From an uncultured Hyphomicrobiales bacterium (GTDB lineage Bacteria; Pseudomonadota; Alphaproteobacteria; Rhizobiales; Aestuariivirgaceae), in NCBI GenBank assembly GCA_903930095.1, contig CAIYXE010000414.1, positions 1-7,014 of the forward strand: DNA of 7,014 nt, in the 5' to 3' direction. The stretch's first letter is position 1. Each line of letters begins with the position of its first letter. The notes under the pieces were generated by a model that was not told the origin of the DNA, made no database searches, and saw only the letters and a program-made list of their open reading frames with translations. Below are positions 1-7,010 of this stretch, in pieces. The translations under genes and the position numbers were made by a program.

Positions 1-1059
1 GTTCCGGGCGTCCGCGCGCGCGCCGAACGGGGAGAGCTCGCCGCGGGCACGGTCGACAGCTGGCTCGTCTGGAACCTCACAGGCACCCGCACCCATGCGA
101 CGGATCACAGTGAGGCCTCGCGCACGGCCCTCTTCGCGCTCGACCGCCTCACCTGGGACGCTGAGCTCTGCACGGCCTGCGGCATTCCGCTGGCACTGCT
201 TCCGCCCGCGCATCCATCCTCCAGCGCCTTTGGGGAAATGAGCCCCGGCGAAATGAGCCTGCCGGGCCGTGCTGCTGTGCCGATCACCGCCATCATGGCC
301 GATCAGCAATCCGGCATGTTCGGCCAGGCCTGCTTCGAGCCGGGCTCGGTCAAGAACACCTACGGGACTGCCGGCGTTCTCACCGCCAACACGGGTGCAA
401 CGCCACAGGTCCTCGAGGGGCTCACCGCCAGTGTGGGCTGGACCGCCGAAGGCCGCACCGACTATGAGGCAGAAGGTGTGGTCTTCCACAGTGGACAGAC
501 CATGCAGTGGCTGCGTGAACGGCTGGGCGCGCTCTCTGACGGCGAGGATATCGAGTCCGTTGCCCGCCAGGTTCCAGACAATGGCGGCGTCTACATCGTG
601 CCGGCCTTCGCCGGCATCTGCGCGCCCCATTGGGTGCGTGATGCCAAAGCGGGTATCGTGGGCCTCACCCTTGAGACGGGCCGCGCCCATGTGGTGCGCG
701 CCGGGCTCGAGGCCATGGCCTACCAGACGCGCGACAATGTGGAGGCGCTGAAGACAGGCGGCCTTCCCATCCCCGAACTGAAAGTGGACGGCGGGGCCAC
801 GCGCAACAATCTGCTCTGCCAGTTCCAGGCGGACATTCTCGGCATTCCGGTGCGCCGCCCCGTTGAACTCGAACGCACGGCGCTGGGTGTCGCGCACATG
901 GCCGGCATGGGTGTGGGCCAGTGGAAAAAGAGCGACCTGGCTGACCGTTGGCAGGTCGACCGCGTGTTCGAGCCCAGCATGTCGGCGGACCAGCGGGAGG
1001 CCCTCTGCGCCGGCTGGGATGCGGCCGTGCAGACTGTCACCAGAAAGTCCACGCGATAG
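1..1059 (+). CDS. FGGY-family carbohydrate kinase, glycerol-kinase-like (5' end outside window)
   Basis: ATP-dependent polyol/sugar kinase, probably cytosolic. Frame 1 is open from the first base to the TAG at 1057-1059, giving 352 visible residues; alignment from memory with E. coli GlpK (502 aa) suggests about 145 N-terminal residues are missing. GlpK-like landmarks are a GTVDSWLVWNLTG segment (visible residues 17-29), a TDHSEASRT segment (about 35-43), the ADQQ motif with the putative catalytic base Asp at visible residue 101 (nt 301-303), KNTYGT (118-123), VPAFAG and APHW, and the adenine-site motif DGGATRNN followed by QFQADILG. The ATG at 238 is internal and is not the start, because kinase sequence continues upstream of it. 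The glycerol-contacting Phe of GlpK (Phe270) aligns with Val126, and the fructose-bisphosphate loop is not conserved, so the true substrate may be another polyol. It sits 3 nt upstream of the dehydrogenase gene, in the same operon. Family assignment is firm; substrate is unknown. Confidence 0.93.
   Translation, partial: VPGVRARAERGELAAGTVDSWLVWNLTGTRTHATDHSEASRTALFALDRLTWDAELCTACGIPLALLPPAHPSSSAFGEMSPGEMSLPGRAAVPITAIMADQQSGMFGQACFEPGSVKNTYGTAGVLTANTGATPQVLEGLTASVGWTAEGRTDYEAEGVVFHSGQTMQWLRERLGALSDGEDIESVARQVPDNGGVYIVPAFAGICAPHWVRDAKAGIVGLTLETGRAHVVRAGLEAMAYQTRDNVEALKTGGLPIPELKVDGGATRNNLLCQFQADILGIPVRRPVELERTALGVAHMAGMGVGQWKKSDLADRWQVDRVFEPSMSADQREALCAGWDAAVQTVTRKSTR
235..259 (+). repeat. Short in-frame direct repeat inside the kinase gene
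   Basis: The 10-mer GAAATGAGCC occurs at 235-244 and again at 250-259, exactly 15 nt (five codons) apart. It encodes GEMSP followed by GEMSL. The segment lies just before the ADQQ catalytic motif, where E. coli GlpK carries its glycine-rich fructose-1,6-bisphosphate loop, and this region is about four residues longer here than in GlpK. It is probably a small coding duplication and not a regulatory element. Confidence 0.6.
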
Positions 1060-1062
1060 ACC

Positions 1063-2472
1063 ATGACACAGCTTGCCGATCCAACCGATCTTGATGGCCT
1101 GCGCCAGGCCCTGAAGCCGCTCGATCCCGAGGGCCGCCTCAAACCATTGGGCCTGAAGCGCGTGGTGATCTCCGGGACTGCGCATCTCGAGGTTGCCGCT
1201 GCACTGCGCGAAGCGCTCGGAAGGCCTGGTTCCGCCTCTGTCGTCATCCTGACGGACAAGACACCCATCCTGCGCGCGGGTGAACGGCTGTCGGCGCTGG
1301 TCGAACGCCAGTTGGCCAATGAATACTCCGCCCGCGTCGCCTGCCTCGATGACGGCCACGAAAACCTCCATGCGGATGAGACGGTGCTCGCCATGGCGGC
1401 AGAGAAGGCCAAGGGAGCCGACATCATCGTCACCATCGGTTCAGGCACCATGACGGACGTCGGCAAGATTGCGGCTGATCGCAACGGCGGCATTCCCCAG
1501 GTGGCGGTGCAGACCGCGGCCTCGGTCGATGGCTTCACCGACAATGTCTCGGTGATCCTGCGCAACGGCGTCAAGCGCACGGTTCCCTCGCGCTGGCCAA
1601 CCATCGTGCTGGCGGATGTGGTGACGATCGGCACCGCGCCGCTCAAGCTCAACACAGCGGGCTTCGGCGAGGCCATCTCGCTGTTCACCGCGCCTGCCGA
1701 TTGGTATCTCTCCTCGCTTCTTGGGCTCGACACCACCTTCCATCCGGCAGCGCTTGCCATACTGCAGGCAGCCGCGGCAGAGCCACCCGGCTGGGCCTCC
1801 GGATTGGCGGCTGGCGAACCCGCCTCAATCCGTGAGCTCACAAGGCTGCTCGCGGTTCGCGGCATCGTCTCGGGCGTTGCAGACACCACGGCCTGCCTGT
1901 CCGGCGTCGAGCACGTGATCAGCCACATGCTGGATCTGCACCACGCCGCGCACCATGAGGCGATTGGACTTCACGGCGCACAGGTCGGTGTTGCAAGCCT
2001 CGTTGCCGCAAAGCTCTGGCGCCACGCGATCGAGCAGGACCTGATCCGGCCAGGCCTTCTCAACAAGCCGGACATCGCCACGATCGAAGCACGCATCGGA
2101 AGGGCCTTCGGCCATCTGGGCCGTGGCATCGTCGAGGAATGCCAGCGGGATGCAAGGGCCAAGCACGCAAAGGTCATCGCGAACTGGGACCGCTTCGTCA
2201 GCGTCACCGGCGATTGGCAGCGCCACGCCGCCGCATTCGGCGAGCTCGTGACGCCAGCGGAAACCCTGCGGGCCGCACTCCGGTCATCGGGCGGGCCATC
2301 GGCATTCCCGAAACTGGATCCGGTGATCCCGCCCGGTCTCGCGCGCTGGGCAACGGCCAACTGCTTTCTCATGCGCAACCGGTTCAACCTCGTGGACCTC
2401 CTGAACATGATGGGCCTGTGGACAGATGAACATATCGACTGGGCTCTCAGCGATGTGATGGAGAAAACATGA
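1063..2472 (+). CDS. sn-glycerol-1-phosphate dehydrogenase family (AraM/EgsA-like) polyol-phosphate dehydrogenase
   Basis: Metal- and NAD(P)-dependent dehydrogenase of the iron-containing alcohol dehydrogenase superfamily; the family interconverts glycerol 1-phosphate and dihydroxyacetone phosphate. The product has 469 residues, longer than AraM (just under 400) or archaeal G1PDH (about 350), with extra length at both ends. Visible motifs are the nucleotide loop GSGTMTDVGK (126-135), QTAASVDGFTDN (150-161), GFGEAISLFTAPADW (200-214), SGVEHVISH (280-288) and LHGAQVGV (303-310). Putative metal ligands are Glu203, where the family normally has Asp, with His284 and His304. The stretch 284-304 has seven His residues. 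The C-terminal segment with MRNRFNLVDLLNMMGLW matches the usual RDRxxxLDL-type tail of AraM-like proteins. ATG 1063 lies 3 nt after the upstream stop and has only a weak AGAAAG-like ribosome site (1042-1047). The flanking kinases suggest a phosphorylated polyol as substrate; the exact substrate is unclear. Confidence 0.88.
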   Translation: MTQLADPTDLDGLRQALKPLDPEGRLKPLGLKRVVISGTAHLEVAAALREALGRPGSASVVILTDKTPILRAGERLSALVERQLANEYSARVACLDDGHENLHADETVLAMAAEKAKGADIIVTIGSGTMTDVGKIAADRNGGIPQVAVQTAASVDGFTDNVSVILRNGVKRTVPSRWPTIVLADVVTIGTAPLKLNTAGFGEAISLFTAPADWYLSSLLGLDTTFHPAALAILQAAAAEPPGWASGLAAGEPASIRELTRLLAVRGIVSGVADTTACLSGVEHVISHMLDLHHAAHHEAIGLHGAQVGVASLVAAKLWRHAIEQDLIRPGLLNKPDIATIEARIGRAFGHLGRGIVEECQRDARAKHAKVIANWDRFVSVTGDWQRHAAAFGELVTPAETLRAALRSSGGPSAFPKLDPVIPPGLARWATANCFLMRNRFNLVDLLNMMGLWTDEHIDWALSDVMEKT

Positions 2473-3971
2473 CAAAGGATCTCGTCATCGGCATCGACTG
2501 CTCCACGACTGCGGCGAAGGCGGTGGTCTGGGATGCGGGCGGCCGCGCCGTGGCGGTGGGCCGCCGCGGCTATGGCCTCAATCATGTGCGCTCGGGCTGG
2601 GTGGAGCAGCATGCGCCAGACTGGTGGACGGCCACCTCCGAAGCCTTGGCCGAAGCGGTGGCAAAAGTGGACGCAAGCCGCATCGCAGGCATCGGCATTA
2701 CCCACCAGCGTGAAACCTTCGTCTGCCTCGATGCCGCCGAAGAGCCGATCCGCCCCGCCATCACCTGGATGGATGTGCGCGCCACCGATGAGGTCAACGC
2801 CTTCGGCTCACCCGAGGTGCATCGCATCACCGGGAAGCCACCCAATCCCACGCCCGCCTGGTACAAGCTCCTGTGGCTCAAGACGCATGAGCCGGACACC
2901 ATCGCCCGCACCGCCCATGTGGTCGATGTGGCGGGCTATCTCGTGCACAAGCTCACCGGCGAATGGGCCACCTCCTGGGCCTGCGCGGATCCGCTCGGCC
3001 TCGTTGATCTCGCGCGTTTTGACTATGACGACGGGCTCCTCGAAATGGCCGGGCTCTCACGCGGGCAGGTGAGCAGGCTGCTGGCGCCGGGCGCCATTGC
3101 GGGCGGGCTCCTCCCGTCCCTGGCCGCCAGGCTGGGGCTGCCCGCTGGCCTCCCCGTGGTCATCGGTGCGGGAGACGGTCAGTCGGCGGGGCTGGGCTGC
3201 AACGTCACCAGGCCCGGCCGCGCCTATCTCAATCTCGGAACCGGCACCGTCTCCGGCGTCCATGCCGACCGCTACAGCCACGACACGGCCTATCGCACCA
3301 TGGGCGGGCCGGTGCCGGGCAGCTACATTCTCGAAACCTTCATTGGCGGCGGTACGCAGAATGTCGTATGGTTCGCAACGCAGATCGGCGTGCCGCAGGA
3401 CGTGCCCGGCAAGTCCCCCGAACAGATTCTGGAGGAGGCGGCAGCCACCATCCCCCCGGGGGCCGGTGGACTTCTCTGCCTCCCCTACTGGACCGGCGCC
3501 ATGACGCCCTACTGGGACGGCCACGCGCGGGGCGCGTTCGTGGGGCTGTCCGGCCTTCACGGCAAGGCGCACATGTACCGCGCCGTGCTGGAAGGGATCG
3601 CCCTCGAGCAGCGGTTCCTCACCAGCGGCGTTGAAGCCGCGACGGGGACCCCGATCGAGGAGATCCTGATGCTGGGCGGCGGCTCACGCAGTCCCCTGTG
3701 GTGCCAGATCATCGCCGATGTTCTCGGCCGCTCGGTGAAGGTGGTGCGCGAGCAGGAAAGCACGGCGCTGGGTGCCGGCATCCATGTGGCGGCGGCCCTC
3801 AATCTCCACGCCGATCTCCGCACCGCCGCGGATGCCATGACCGGCATCGACAGGATCTACGAACCGGACCTTGCAGTCCATCACCGCTATGCCGGCATCT
3901 TCGCGGCCTACCGCGGCATCTATCCGGGCCTCAAATCCACCTTCCAGCTCGCCGCGGAGATTGAGTCGTGA
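2469..3971 (+). CDS. FGGY-family carbohydrate kinase, xylulokinase-like
   Basis: A complete 500-residue ATP-dependent sugar kinase, the usual FGGY length. The N-terminal domain opens with the phosphate loop IGIDCSTTAAKAVVWD (about 7-22), followed by a GWVEQHAPDWW segment and ITHQRETFVCLD. The C-terminal domain holds GAGDGQSAGLGCN with the putative catalytic base Asp236, a second phosphate-binding segment YLNLGTGTVSG, the adenine-site motif GGGSRSPLW (403-411) and a terminal ESTALGAGIHVAAAL helix. The start codon overlaps the upstream stop as ATGA (2469-2472), with a GGAG ribosome site at 2460-2463, so the two genes are probably translationally coupled. It is only distantly similar to the GlpK-like kinase at the window start, so it is not a recent duplicate, and the operon carries two kinases of probably different specificity. 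Xylulokinase-like describes the overall type only; I would not assign D-xylulose as substrate. Confidence 0.92.
   Translation: MTKDLVIGIDCSTTAAKAVVWDAGGRAVAVGRRGYGLNHVRSGWVEQHAPDWWTATSEALAEAVAKVDASRIAGIGITHQRETFVCLDAAEEPIRPAITWMDVRATDEVNAFGSPEVHRITGKPPNPTPAWYKLLWLKTHEPDTIARTAHVVDVAGYLVHKLTGEWATSWACADPLGLVDLARFDYDDGLLEMAGLSRGQVSRLLAPGAIAGGLLPSLAARLGLPAGLPVVIGAGDGQSAGLGCNVTRPGRAYLNLGTGTVSGVHADRYSHDTAYRTMGGPVPGSYILETFIGGGTQNVVWFATQIGVPQDVPGKSPEQILEEAAATIPPGAGGLLCLPYWTGAMTPYWDGHARGAFVGLSGLHGKAHMYRAVLEGIALEQRFLTSGVEAATGTPIEEILMLGGGSRSPLWCQIIADVLGRSVKVVREQESTALGAGIHVAAALNLHADLRTAADAMTGIDRIYEPDLAVHHRYAGIFAAYRGIYPGLKSTFQLAAEIES
3956..3960 (+). promoter_or_regulatory. Ribosome binding site supporting the GTG start of the regulator
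   Basis: GGAGA lies 7 nt upstream of the GTG at 3968, inside the end of the preceding kinase gene. It supports GTG 3968, which overlaps the kinase stop as GTGA, over any downstream ATG. Starting later would also cut into the N-terminal arm before the helix-turn-helix. Confidence 0.7.
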
Positions 3972-4987
3972 AGCGGCAGTCCACCTCTGCGCTGGCACGG
4001 CGATACAGCTCGGCCGACATCGAGCAATTGCGCCAGATGACCAGGGCGGCGCGCCTCCATCTCATCCAGGGCGCGCGCCAGACCGAAATTGCGGAGAAAA
4101 TGGGAATCTCCCAGGCCGGTGTCTCGCGCCTTCTGCGCATGGCGGAAGAACAGGGCATCATCCGCTCCATCGTGGTGCCGCCGGAAGGCCTCTATCCCGA
4201 TCTCGAGGAGGGACTTGTCGAAGCCTATGGCCTCGATGCCGCCTATGTGGTCGACATAGATCCCACGGAGGACGGTATCGCGCAGATCCTCGGCGCCGCC
4301 GCGGCGCGCTGCCTCTCCGGCGCCTTCGAAGGCGGGCCCGTCCTCGGCTTTACCTCCTGGAGCACGACACTGCGGGAGATGGCGCGCCACATCGAGCCGG
4401 GTGCGCGGAGCGCAATCCGCTCCGTCGTCGAAACCCTCGGCGATCTGGGTTCACCCATGCTGCAGCACGAAGCAGATGTCGCGACATTGCAGATGGCCCG
4501 GGCCTTTCGTGCGGAGGCCGTTTTCCTGCGGGCGCCAGGCGTGATGCGCAGTGCCGCACTTCGTGAGGGCACGCTTGCTGATGCGCATGTCCAGAAGGCG
4601 CTCAATCTTCTCAACGACGTCGACATCGTCTTCGTGGGGATCGGCCCCGCGGACTTCCACGGGCCGCTGGAAGAGAGCGATAATTTCTTCACCGCCGAAC
4701 AGCTGGCTGACGTGCGCCAGGCAGGTGCGGTCGGCCAGATCCACCAGCGCTTCATCGACCGGCATGGCAAGCCTGTGCTGACCCCACTCGATGAGCTCGT
4801 CATCGGCATATCGCTTGATCAGCTGCGCGGTGCGGGCCTGCGGATTGCGGTTGCCGGCGGCAAGGCCAAGCATGAAGCCCTCGCCGCCGCACTCGCCGGC
4901 GAATGGATCGACGTGCTGGTGACCGATGCGGAAAGCGCCAACATGCTGCTGTCCGGGCAGGCGGCGGCAGAGCAAGTGAGAGGTTAA
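3968..4987 (+). CDS. SorC-family sugar-binding transcriptional regulator
   Basis: DNA-binding regulator of 339 residues, typical for the SorC/DeoR(B. subtilis)/CggR group, whose effectors are usually phosphorylated sugars. The N-terminal helix-turn-helix is at about 38-57 (QTEIAEKMGISQAGVSRLLR), preceded by a basic arm. The rest is the SorC sugar-binding domain: GFTSWSTTL (127-135) in the likely phosphate-binding position, DVDIVFVGIGP (217-227), GAVGQIHQRF (253-262), where the more usual motif is VGDIxxRF so an Asp is Gln257 here, VAGGKAKHEALAAAL (295-309) and LVTDAESANMLL (317-328). Translation starts at GTG, overlapping the kinase stop by 4 nt. Lying in the middle of the operon, it probably controls these genes and its own expression in response to a phosphorylated intermediate made by one of the kinases. 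No operator is visible, because the operon promoter lies outside the window. Family is clear; effector and sign of regulation are unknown. Confidence 0.92.
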   Translation: MKRQSTSALARRYSSADIEQLRQMTRAARLHLIQGARQTEIAEKMGISQAGVSRLLRMAEEQGIIRSIVVPPEGLYPDLEEGLVEAYGLDAAYVVDIDPTEDGIAQILGAAAARCLSGAFEGGPVLGFTSWSTTLREMARHIEPGARSAIRSVVETLGDLGSPMLQHEADVATLQMARAFRAEAVFLRAPGVMRSAALREGTLADAHVQKALNLLNDVDIVFVGIGPADFHGPLEESDNFFTAEQLADVRQAGAVGQIHQRFIDRHGKPVLTPLDELVIGISLDQLRGAGLRIAVAGGKAKHEALAAALAGEWIDVLVTDAESANMLLSGQAAAEQVRG

Positions 4988-4990
4988 GTC

Positions 4991-5977
4991 ATGACACAAC
5001 CCAATGATCTTCTGCTTGAGATGCAGAAGCGAATGCTGCGCATCCGTCTCTTTGACGAGCGCGCCTCCAAGATGGTGAAGCGCGGCGAGATTCCGGGAAC
5101 GGTCCATACCTCGATCGGCCAGGAGGCGCAGGTCGTCGGCGCCTGCATGGCGCTGACCGAGGGCGACTACATGACCGGCAATCACCGCAGCCACGGCCAC
5201 CCGATCGGCAAGGGCGCAGCCCTGGGCCCGCTCATGGCCGAGCTCACCGGCAAGGCCACGGGCGTCTGCGGCGGCAAGGGCGGCTCCATGCATCTTGCTG
5301 ACTTCAAGGTCGGAAGCTTGGGGGAATCCGGCATCGTTGGGTCATCGATCCCCATCGCCACGGGTGCGGCCCTGTCGGCCAAGGTGCTGGGCACGGGCCG
5401 CGTCTCGCTCGCCTTCTTCGGCGATGGCGCGGCCAATCAGGGCTGCCTCTATGAGGCGATGAACCTGTCCTCCGTCTGGAAGCTTCCCATCGTCTTCCTG
5501 TGCGAGAACAACCAGTATGCCCTCTCGACGCCCGCCCACACCGTGACAGCGGGCGTCATCGCAGAGCGCGCGCCAGGCTTCGACATGCCGGGCGTCCGCG
5601 TTGAGGACGGTCAGGACGTGCTCCAGGTCCATGCCGCGGTGAAGACGGCGGTGGACCGCGCACGAGCAGGCAACGGACCGAGCCTCGTCGAGGTCGTCAC
5701 CTATCGCTTCAACGAGCATTCCGAGGGCCTGCGTCTCGGCACCGACTACCGCAACCCCGCGGAGCGCGAGGCGTGGATGAAGCGTGACCCGATCAAGCTG
5801 TTCCGCGCCCATCTCATCGCTCAGGGCATTGCCGGGGAGGCCGTCCTCGACGCAATCGAGGCGGAGGTCACGGCGGAGGTCGAGGCCGCCTACCAGTTCG
5901 CAGCAGACAGCCCGTTTCCGGAGCCACACATTGCCTTCAAGGACCTCTACACCGAAGCCTTCGGAGTAAATCAATGA
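4991..5977 (+). CDS. Thiamine diphosphate-dependent E1 alpha subunit, acetoin dehydrogenase type
   Basis: Alpha chain (328 residues) of a heterotetrameric E1 in a 2-oxo-acid or acetoin dehydrogenase complex; the E1 cleaves its substrate on thiamine diphosphate and transfers the acyl unit to lipoyl-E2. Visible: GNHRSHGHPIGKG (63-75), KGGSMHLAD (96-104), GIVGSSIPIATGAAL (114-128), and the thiamine-diphosphate/Mg motif beginning GDGAANQG (144-151) and ending at Asn173-Asn174. The HRxHGH segment, LTGKATGxCGGKGGSMH and AVWKLP-like residues resemble AcoA more than pyruvate dehydrogenase. The conserved loop His is His243, but the segment following it (HSEGLRLGTDYR) lacks the common HSxSDP form. ATG 4991 follows the regulator stop by 3 nt with GAGAGG at 4978-4983, and the gene overlaps its beta partner by ATGA. 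It could act on acetoin, another alpha-hydroxyketone or a 2-oxo acid; context suggests a sugar-derived compound. Confidence 0.92.
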   Translation: MTQPNDLLLEMQKRMLRIRLFDERASKMVKRGEIPGTVHTSIGQEAQVVGACMALTEGDYMTGNHRSHGHPIGKGAALGPLMAELTGKATGVCGGKGGSMHLADFKVGSLGESGIVGSSIPIATGAALSAKVLGTGRVSLAFFGDGAANQGCLYEAMNLSSVWKLPIVFLCENNQYALSTPAHTVTAGVIAERAPGFDMPGVRVEDGQDVLQVHAAVKTAVDRARAGNGPSLVEVVTYRFNEHSEGLRLGTDYRNPAEREAWMKRDPIKLFRAHLIAQGIAGEAVLDAIEAEVTAEVEAAYQFAADSPFPEPHIAFKDLYTEAFGVNQ

Positions 5978-6987
5978 CTGTCATGAGCTATCTGGGCGCC
6001 ATCGGCGCCGCACAGCGCGAGGCGATGGAAGCAGACCCGCGCGTCATCATCATGGGCGAGGATGTCGAGGCGAATGTCTACGGCACCATGGGCGGCGGCA
6101 AGTCGCGCGCCGACAAGGGCGACTTCCTGCAGATGTTCGGCGCCAGCCGCATCCGCAACACGCCGATCTCGGAGGAAGTGATGGTGGGTGCAGCCGCGGG
6201 CGCCGCCATGACGGGTCTGCGGCCCATCGTCGATCTCTCCTATTCGAGCTTCCTCTACATGGCGATGGACCAGTTCGTGAACCAGGTGGCGAAGAACCGC
6301 TACATGTTCGGTGGTCAGGCCTCGCTTCCCGTCGTGTTCCGATCGGCCATGTTCTTCGGCCTCAACACGGGCGCGCATCATTCAGACCGGCCCTACCCCA
6401 TGTTCATGAATGTGCCGGGCCTCAAGATCATGGTGCCGTCCACGCCCAGCGATGCGAAGGGTCTCCTGCGCAGCGCCGTCGACATGGATGATCCCGTGCT
6501 CTCCTTCGAGGCCTGCATCCTCTGGGGCCTCAAGGAAGAGGTGGCGGATGGTGAGTTCAGGATCCCCTTCGGCGTGGCGCGCACGCACAAGCAGGGAACC
6601 GACGTCACCATCGTCGGCATCTCGACCGGCGTGCACGCGGCCCTTCAGGCGGCACAAAAGCTCGAGGCGGAGGGCATATCGGCTGAAGTGATCGACCCCC
6701 GCACCATGGTGCCGCTCGACTCTGACGCGATCCTCAATTCGGTGGCGAAGACGGGCCGCCTCGTCATCGTCGATCCCGCCCATACGACCTGCAGTGCAGC
6801 AGCCGAGATCTCGGCGATTGTCGCGGAGAAGGCCTTCGACTGCCTGAAGGCGCCCATCATGCGCGTGACGACCCCCGATACGCAGATCCCCTTCAGCCCG
6901 GCAATCGAGAAGCAGCTCTATCCCGATGCCGCCAAGACCATCGCCGCCGTGAAAAAGGCGATGGAGAGCCGCAAGCGCGCGGCCTGA
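5974..6987 (+). CDS. Thiamine diphosphate-dependent E1 beta subunit, acetoin/pyruvate dehydrogenase type
   Basis: Beta chain (337 residues, normal AcoB/PdhB length) that pairs with the alpha chain encoded immediately upstream. The N-terminal pyrimidine-binding domain shows MGEDVEANVYGTMGG, RIRNTPISEE with Glu67 as the likely thiamine-activating residue, GAAAGAAMTGLRPIVDLSY, and MDQFVNQVAKNRYMFGGQ. HHSDRPY contains the putative active-site His136 (family form QHSQ), followed by NVPGLKIMVPSTPSDAKGLL. The C-terminal transketolase-C domain runs from about residue 208, with VIDPRTMVPLD and TPDTQIPFSP. Translation starts within the alpha stop (ATGA, 5974-5977), with GGAG at 5963-5966, consistent with equimolar synthesis. 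The lipoyl E2 and E3 needed for activity are not in the window; E2 is expected next downstream. Substrate is uncertain, as for the alpha chain. Confidence 0.92.
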   Translation: MTVMSYLGAIGAAQREAMEADPRVIIMGEDVEANVYGTMGGGKSRADKGDFLQMFGASRIRNTPISEEVMVGAAAGAAMTGLRPIVDLSYSSFLYMAMDQFVNQVAKNRYMFGGQASLPVVFRSAMFFGLNTGAHHSDRPYPMFMNVPGLKIMVPSTPSDAKGLLRSAVDMDDPVLSFEACILWGLKEEVADGEFRIPFGVARTHKQGTDVTIVGISTGVHAALQAAQKLEAEGISAEVIDPRTMVPLDSDAILNSVAKTGRLVIVDPAHTTCSAAAEISAIVAEKAFDCLKAPIMRVTTPDTQIPFSPAIEKQLYPDAAKTIAAVKKAMESRKRAA

Positions 6988-7000
6988 TTTCAGACCTTCA

Positions 7001-7010
7001 AGAGAGAGAG
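7001..7010 (+). promoter_or_regulatory. Purine-rich (AG)5 run, probable ribosome binding site of the next gene
   Basis: AGAGAGAGAG is followed by CAAA at the window end, 13 nt after the E1 beta stop. No stem-loop or T-run follows the stop, so the transcript probably continues. A start codon at or just past the window edge would give normal spacing. This is inference from position and composition only. Confidence 0.45.

Noticed and set aside
238..1059. A short kinase starting at ATG 238
   Set aside because: The same frame is open to base 1 and the upstream residues match glycerol kinase segments, so this is a 5'-truncated view of a longer gene.
720..1928. Long antisense open frame (402 codons) and other long minus-strand frames such as 4451-5293 and 1971-2705
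   Set aside because: They lie opposite well-supported genes, have no recognisable domain and show the Arg/Ser/Ala-rich composition expected of shadow frames in GC-rich DNA.
1063..2472. Glycerol dehydrogenase (GldA) or 3-dehydroquinate synthase
   Set aside because: All share the fold, but the TAASVDGFTDN, ADW and SGVEHVISH motifs and the RxRFxxxDLL-type tail fit the G1PDH/AraM family better.
3453..3462. Perfect palindrome CCCCCGGGGG, considered as a regulatory site
   Set aside because: It is inside the second kinase gene, encodes ordinary Pro-Gly residues, and is expected by chance at this base composition.
2469..3971. Naming the second kinase xylB
   Set aside because: General FGGY motifs do not fix the substrate, and no xylose isomerase or xylose-type regulator is nearby.
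4991..6987. Split transketolase or split 1-deoxyxylulose-5-phosphate synthase
   Set aside because: The order and motifs (HRSHGH, KGGSMH, GDGAANQG in alpha; PISEE and VPGLK in beta) are those of dehydrogenase-complex E1 chains, not transketolase halves.
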